From Charina bottae (Eukaryota; Chordata; Lepidosauria; Squamata; Charinaidae), in the NCBI GenBank assembly GCA_023362775.1, contig JALMGJ010000013.1, positions 26,080,274 through 26,144,273 of the forward strand: DNA of 64,000 nucleotides. The letters are read 5' to 3'. The translations under genes were made by a program, and so were the position numbers. Below the pieces are notes generated by a model. That model was not told the DNA's origin. It ran no database searches and worked only from the letters and a program-made list of their open reading frames with translations. Positions 60,801 through 64,000 of the stretch are shown piece after piece; positions within the stretch are counted from its first letter, which is position 1, and the number at the start of each line of letters is the position of its first letter.

Positions 60801-63351
60801 TTCGGACAGCGCTGGCTCTTCGGCTAACAAACGGAGATGAGCACCGGCCCCTAGAGTCGGACACAACTGCACAAATGTGTGGGGGGTACCCTTACCTTTA
60901 CCTTTAAGAAAAGACACCTTTCCGGTGAAGGGGTTACCTGGGTAATAGCCTGTGGGGAGAAAGGGACACCCCAAGGCGTTGCTCTCTCTTGCTCTGCTCG
61001 TGCAGACCCAGTAAATTGTGGGAGAAGAGCTGGGGAGCCTTGCCTGAACAGAAGGGAAAAGAAAATGGATCAGGGTTAATTGGCTATGCTGGCCGTTAAC
61101 TATCAGGGATCCCGGGCATAAACTACCAGGGATGTTGTTCGGGCCCCGTGACTTGGATTTGCAAGACTATTTATTGGGTCTGTATTTCCAGGAGGCCATT
61201 ATAGGGAAAAGGAGCTGCCACAAAAACTTCTTGAAGTCCTTAGTAATGTGCGCTGGGGTTGTTTTACTAGAATTCCACTTTGTCCTTCAAATCCTCTTTG
61301 CCCCTTCCCACTCTCTTGGGTACTGATTTTTATTTCAATTGCTTACGGTCTTTCAATTCCTTCTTTCTCAGGATGGCTTTTAAAATGTAGAGTGAAAAGA
61401 GCAAAAATATAGATACTGTATATACAAAGAATAAAAAGAGGAAACCGTATTTTAACAGCAGCCTGGCCTCCAGATATTAGTGGGCTGCTCAAATTATTAC
61501 CACTTCCTGAATTTTGCAGATAAAAATGTTCTTAAAAGGCCAAGAACATAAAAAACACTATAATCAGCAACCTACCCAATGAAAACTCTCTGCTCAGTAA
61601 TTTAATCAGAACTGTGTATCTCTTTGCAGCAAGGAGGGTTTTTTTTGTTTTTAGTACAGAGCACTGTTTCTCAACCTTGGCTACTTAAAGATGTGTGGAC
61701 TTCAACTCCCAGAATTCATGCTGGCTGGGGAATTCTGGGAGTTGAAGTCCACACATGCTGGATGGGGAATTGAAGTCCACACATTTTAAAGTGGCCAAGC
61801 TTGAGAAATACAGGTATAGAGGGGAAAACTCAATAGAACTTGAGCTTTCGTGGCTTTTTAAACCAATAAAGAGATTCCACCTCTTCCTCTCTCGTTTTCA
61901 GCAAAAGGTTAGAGAAATATTCGCTGAAGTCTTTGACCCTTAAAATGTTCTAGAGCTTTAATTGAGAATGTTTTCTTTCTTTTTTAATTAGCTCCCTGTC
62001 CCTAGATCTGGAAATGTCAATGAAACTTTTCTTCTATGCCATGAGAACTTCACATGCTGATTTTGGCAGATCAGTCTGATCAATATCAAGTCTGTTCCTA
62101 CGGGGCAAAGGAGCCTTTATTATTTTCAGCCCCCATCCCTTCTTGTCCACCTATATAATTTCTCTGGGAAGGGGTCCAGGGGTGTGTGTGTGTGTGTGCA
62201 AATATGGTCAAAGATGGTGGCCACAGTTTTTTATGTGTGGAGCTGTGATTGCACCATCGTGGTTGTCTTCTTGACTGTTTTGACCATGCCATGGGGACGT
62301 CCCTGAAGGGGCCTGCAACATGGATCATGACTCTCACCAAGCGACATGAACTGGATGCTTCTCTGCACATCCCAAATTTAATTGTATCTCCATGAGGGTT
62401 ACAGGCAGTTGGGAAGGACCAGTGTGGCCTGGGAACAGCGACACACAGTTGAGATGGCCAACAAGGGGTTGCCAATAAAAGCACCGGAGCAGGTCAGAGG
62501 AGGCATCTGCCACCCCGGCTGGGGAAATTAGAACTGCTGGTCGTGACGGCTGGAGCATATGGGAGTTGTAGTCAGCATGTCGGGGTGGTGTTGGGTTGGG
62601 GACGCCGGGGGTTGGTTTCTTCCAGCCTTGAATTCAAAAATTTCAATATGGGCAAAAGGTTTGAGACCTGAAGACCTACAGCTAAAAGCTGCTATAAGCG
62701 CCTATCCACCATCATTCTGATCTCTGCAGGAATCGCATGTCATCGCTTCCTCATCTCCACAAAGCCTTTTTCCCTGCTGTACCCCACATTTACTTTTCTC
62801 TTGGGGCCTCCAACATCCGGCTTTCTACTTTCTTCACTTCCTGCCTGCTTCAGAATGGCTAGGTTCAGACAATAGACACAGATCAATTAAACTGCAGCAG
62901 TAGTTACAGAACATGGTCAGTGTCAACTGTGGCCAGTGTTTTTGTGGTTTACCTGGTTGTCTGTGCCTACTGCATTTGCTTAGGGTATGCTTCAATACAT
63001 TGCAAACCCAGAAGACAGGTTGCTTCCCTAACCAGGTTAAGTGCGTGTTGTGTGAACACAACTCCTGGGGGACCAACTTACCGGAAAGTGACATGAGGAC
63101 ATTTCCTATGCAGTACACCCACGTTGTTCGGCTGTGGTAGAGCTTGAGAAAGGGAAGGGGACAAGAAAGGAGGGAAGGGTGACGTTCTTCAAAGCAGGCC
63201 AGGACATGAATTCTCTGCCCTCTCCCTTCTCAGTTTTGTCCTCCAGACCCATTCCTGCCCCCCATCAGTCTCACCAGCTCTAGGGCAGATTCTGCCTCAC
63301 TCCGGTTCAAGGCAAAGATTCCTTCTTCAGCACCCAGAATTAAATGCAGCT
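54735..63351 (-). CDS. MAP4K1: MAP4K1 (HPK1) 3' part, spliced CDS of 11 exons
   Basis: Haematopoietic progenitor kinase 1, a MAP4K-family Ser/Thr kinase acting upstream of JNK and as a brake on lymphocyte receptor signalling. Eleven exons join in phase (932 coding bases, 309 codons plus stop) and cover most of the C-terminal citron-homology domain to the [16 protein letters not shown] stop. Identity rests on [73 protein letters not shown] and the C-terminus. The kinase domain and proline-rich region lie beyond the window. Confidence 0.95.
55104..55159 (-). CDS. MAP4K1: MAP4K1 exon m10 (CNH end)
   Basis: Encodes [18 protein letters not shown] plus two bases of Arg/Ser. Donor gtttga is weak. 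Confidence 0.9.
55557..55627 (-). CDS. MAP4K1: MAP4K1 exon m9 (CNH)
   Basis: Encodes (A)[23 protein letters not shown], matching AFWKHGVQVWALGSDQ of human HPK1. Phase 0 end. Confidence 0.93.
56046..56129 (-). CDS. MAP4K1: MAP4K1 exon m8 (CNH)
   Basis: Encodes (R)[27 protein letters not shown] plus one base. Less conserved, but length and phase fit. Confidence 0.88.
56220..56288 (-). CDS. MAP4K1: MAP4K1 exon m7 (CNH)
   Basis: Encodes (E)[22 protein letters not shown] plus one base. Donor gtaagt. Confidence 0.92.
56289..57769 (-). other. MAP4K1 intron without recognisable features
   Basis: 1.5 kb between m6 and m7, A/T-rich in the 57200-57700 part. Possible decayed LINE tail near 57050-57100 only. 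Confidence 0.4.
57770..57944 (-). CDS. MAP4K1: MAP4K1 exon m6 (CNH)
   Basis: Encodes [58 protein letters not shown] plus one base. The strongest MAP4K1 match in the window. Confidence 0.95.
57985..58300 (+). repeat. Unclassified dispersed repeat, copy B
   Basis: Partner of 51600-51925, same block order and direction on the plus strand. Confidence 0.6.
58310..58556 (+). mobile_element. hAT-like MITE (CAGGGGTCCCCAACC family)
   Basis: Terminal repeats caggggtccccaacctttt / acaggttggggacccttg. The interior has three 39-bp tandem units (anchors ccaatcg at 58398, 58437, 58476). Confidence 0.75.
58557..59261 (-). other. MAP4K1 intron without recognisable features
   Basis: 700 bp, no exon or repeat recognised. 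Confidence 0.4.
59262..59365 (-). CDS. MAP4K1: MAP4K1 exon m5 (CNH)
   Basis: Encodes (A)[20 protein letters not shown] then [14 protein letters not shown]. Phase 0 end, donor gtaaga. Confidence 0.94.
59478..59536 (-). CDS. MAP4K1: MAP4K1 exon m4 (CNH)
   Basis: Encodes (R)[19 protein letters not shown] plus one base, matching the KNMVSTKIQDTKGCRACC pattern of human HPK1. Donor gtgctt is weak. Confidence 0.88.
60121..60461 (+). repeat. Sauria-type tRNA SINE
   Basis: Full-length plus-strand copy: ggggcgtggtggctcagcgg ... ggggaaccttttacctttacc. Confidence 0.92.
60675..60905 (+). repeat. Two Sauria-type SINE fragments, opposite strands
   Basis: 60675-60712 is the head of a minus-strand copy (cttacccgctgagccaccac); 60773-60905 is the 3' half of a plus-strand copy (ggctcttcggctaacaaacg to acccttacctttacctt). 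Confidence 0.8.
60938..61043 (-). CDS. MAP4K1: MAP4K1 exon m3 (CNH)
   Basis: Encodes (G)[20 protein letters not shown] then [14 protein letters not shown](R). Phase supports acceptor gttcag and donor gtaacc. Confidence 0.9.
61662..61813 (+). mobile_element. hAT MITE (CAGTGTTTCTCAACC family)
   Basis: cactgtttctcaaccttggc ... ggccaagcttgagaaatacag with duplications gtacagag / gtatagag. One arm segment (gttgaagtccacacatgctg) is partly repeated. Confidence 0.82.
62169..62313 (+). mobile_element. MITE (GTGTCTGCAGGGCGTGG family), left end turned into (TG)n
   Basis: Element 62177-62305: caggggtgtgtgtgtgtgtg at left, ttgaccatgccatggggacg at right; near-perfect 8-bp duplications aaggggtc / aaggggcc. 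Confidence 0.72.
62314..63081 (-). other. MAP4K1 intron without recognisable features
   Basis: About 770 bp between the MITE and exon m2. Nothing recognised. Confidence 0.4.
63082..63142 (-). CDS. MAP4K1: MAP4K1 exon m2 (CNH)
   Basis: Encodes [20 protein letters not shown] plus one base. An internal AG (CCACAG) could act as an acceptor, but only the upstream ctcaag site keeps the frame with m1 and restores the family LFPSRTTW pattern. Confidence 0.92.
63275..63351 (-). CDS. MAP4K1: MAP4K1 exon m1 (CNH)
   Basis: Encodes [25 protein letters not shown] after two carried-over bases. Phase 0 end, donor gtgaga. Earliest MAP4K1 exon found in the window. Confidence 0.9.
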
Positions 63352-63390
63352 CTGCAGAGTAGGGAGGAAATTCAAGAGTAGGGACCACCA

Positions 63391-63580
63391 TGATTGATTG
63401 ATTGATTGATTGATTGATTATGTGCCCTCAAGTGGGTGTCCCCTCTTAGCGACCACATAGATAGATTCTCCCCATGACCCTCTCCCCCTAACTTGGTCCG
63501 TCAGATCTTCCAACGGTGCACGCCACCCAGAATCACTTACTGTATACGAGATGGGTGGCTGTATAAACCAAATGCGATTA
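63391..63580 (+). repeat. (GATT)n plus LINE-like segment
   Basis: (GATT)7 at 63393-63419, then tgtgccctcaagtgggtgtc and cttagcgaccacatagatag, a dispersed motif common in squamates; family not certain. Confidence 0.5.
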
Positions 63581-64000
63581 GTTAAGTAATTCATTCTCTA
63601 GGCAGCATCGAAACAAAGGGAAGTGAAATAAAATGTTTGCCAAACGCAAAACGCTGCAATTAAATAAAGGGCACCCTTACAAAATTGTTATTCTAAACCC
63701 CTCGTAAGAAAGATAAGACGACCGCAACATCAGATTGGGGGAGAGGAGGCGGTGAAGAGTACAAAGAACGTATCCCATCAGCCTTTCTAGGGAAGCCGTG
63801 TCACAGCTGGGGTGCCACCACAAAAAAAGCCCTTCTCCATAGTAGTCACCCCCGAGATGTTCAGAAGAGACAGTCTTGGGGGGGGGGGGATTCCTGTGGC
63901 TCAGTTCCAAACCAGGTGGCCATTTCCAGATCGTTTTGGGGAGGAAGCCTTACGAGGAGTGCCCTGCAGTCACCCAGCAAGAGCAGGTTACCGCTTGTGT
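63581..64000. other. Window end, MAP4K1 intron presumed
   Basis: No further MAP4K1 exon recognised upstream of m1; the exon encoding the start of the CNH domain should lie beyond 64000. Confidence 0.4.

Noticed and set aside
63082..63131. MAP4K1 exon m2 starting at the internal CCACAG acceptor
   Set aside because: This would leave m1 (phase 0) out of frame; the upstream acceptor restores LYHSRTTW.

Overview
Vertebrate nuclear DNA, almost certainly from a squamate reptile (lizard or snake). The evidence is intron-split genes with GT-AG junctions and a squamate repeat set: Sauria-type tRNA SINEs, an RTE/BovB LINE end, CR1/L2-like LINE tails and hAT MITEs. The species cannot be resolved.

Plus strand, 2649-52991: the 3' part of RYR1, the skeletal-muscle ryanodine receptor (sarcoplasmic-reticulum Ca2+ release channel). 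I rebuilt 46 coding exons. Every splice phase closes without a frameshift, giving about 2,106 residues, roughly the last 40% of a ~5,040-residue protein. In order they encode the late cytosolic solenoid, the ASI alternative segment (candidate microexon 13168-13182), the calmodulin-binding helix (17576-17688), acidic linkers, the ASII alternative segment (18-bp microexon 25194-25211), the RIH-associated domain, the EF-hand pair and divergent region 1 in one 1.3-kb exon (40155-41458), and the transmembrane channel with the GGGIGDE filter (49378-49398), C-terminal zinc site and stop.

Minus strand, 54735-63351: the last eleven coding exons (309 codons plus stop) of MAP4K1/HPK1, covering most of its citron-homology domain. 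The two genes converge. Their poly(A) signals (53912-53917 plus; 54046-54051 minus) are about 130 bp apart. RYR1 next to convergent MAP4K1 is also the mammalian order.

Introns: the most striking content is a set of short insertions built as near-perfect inverted repeats, flanked by 12-15 bp target duplications and mostly carrying hammerhead-ribozyme cores (CTGANGA - stem II - GAAA). They sit at 2970-3564, 22494-22724, 27151-27543, 37229-37429 and 39077-39579, and I read them as Penelope-like retroelement insertions. One has an inverted copy of 44 bp of host flank inside it, one is nested in the ribozyme of another, and one keeps only a palindrome. Other content: a pair of related ~248-bp solo LTRs, four hAT MITE families with 8-bp duplications, TA-flanked MITEs, a CORE-SINE with a fourfold 102-bp internal amplification, and microsatellites. 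There are no bacterial, phage or CRISPR features.
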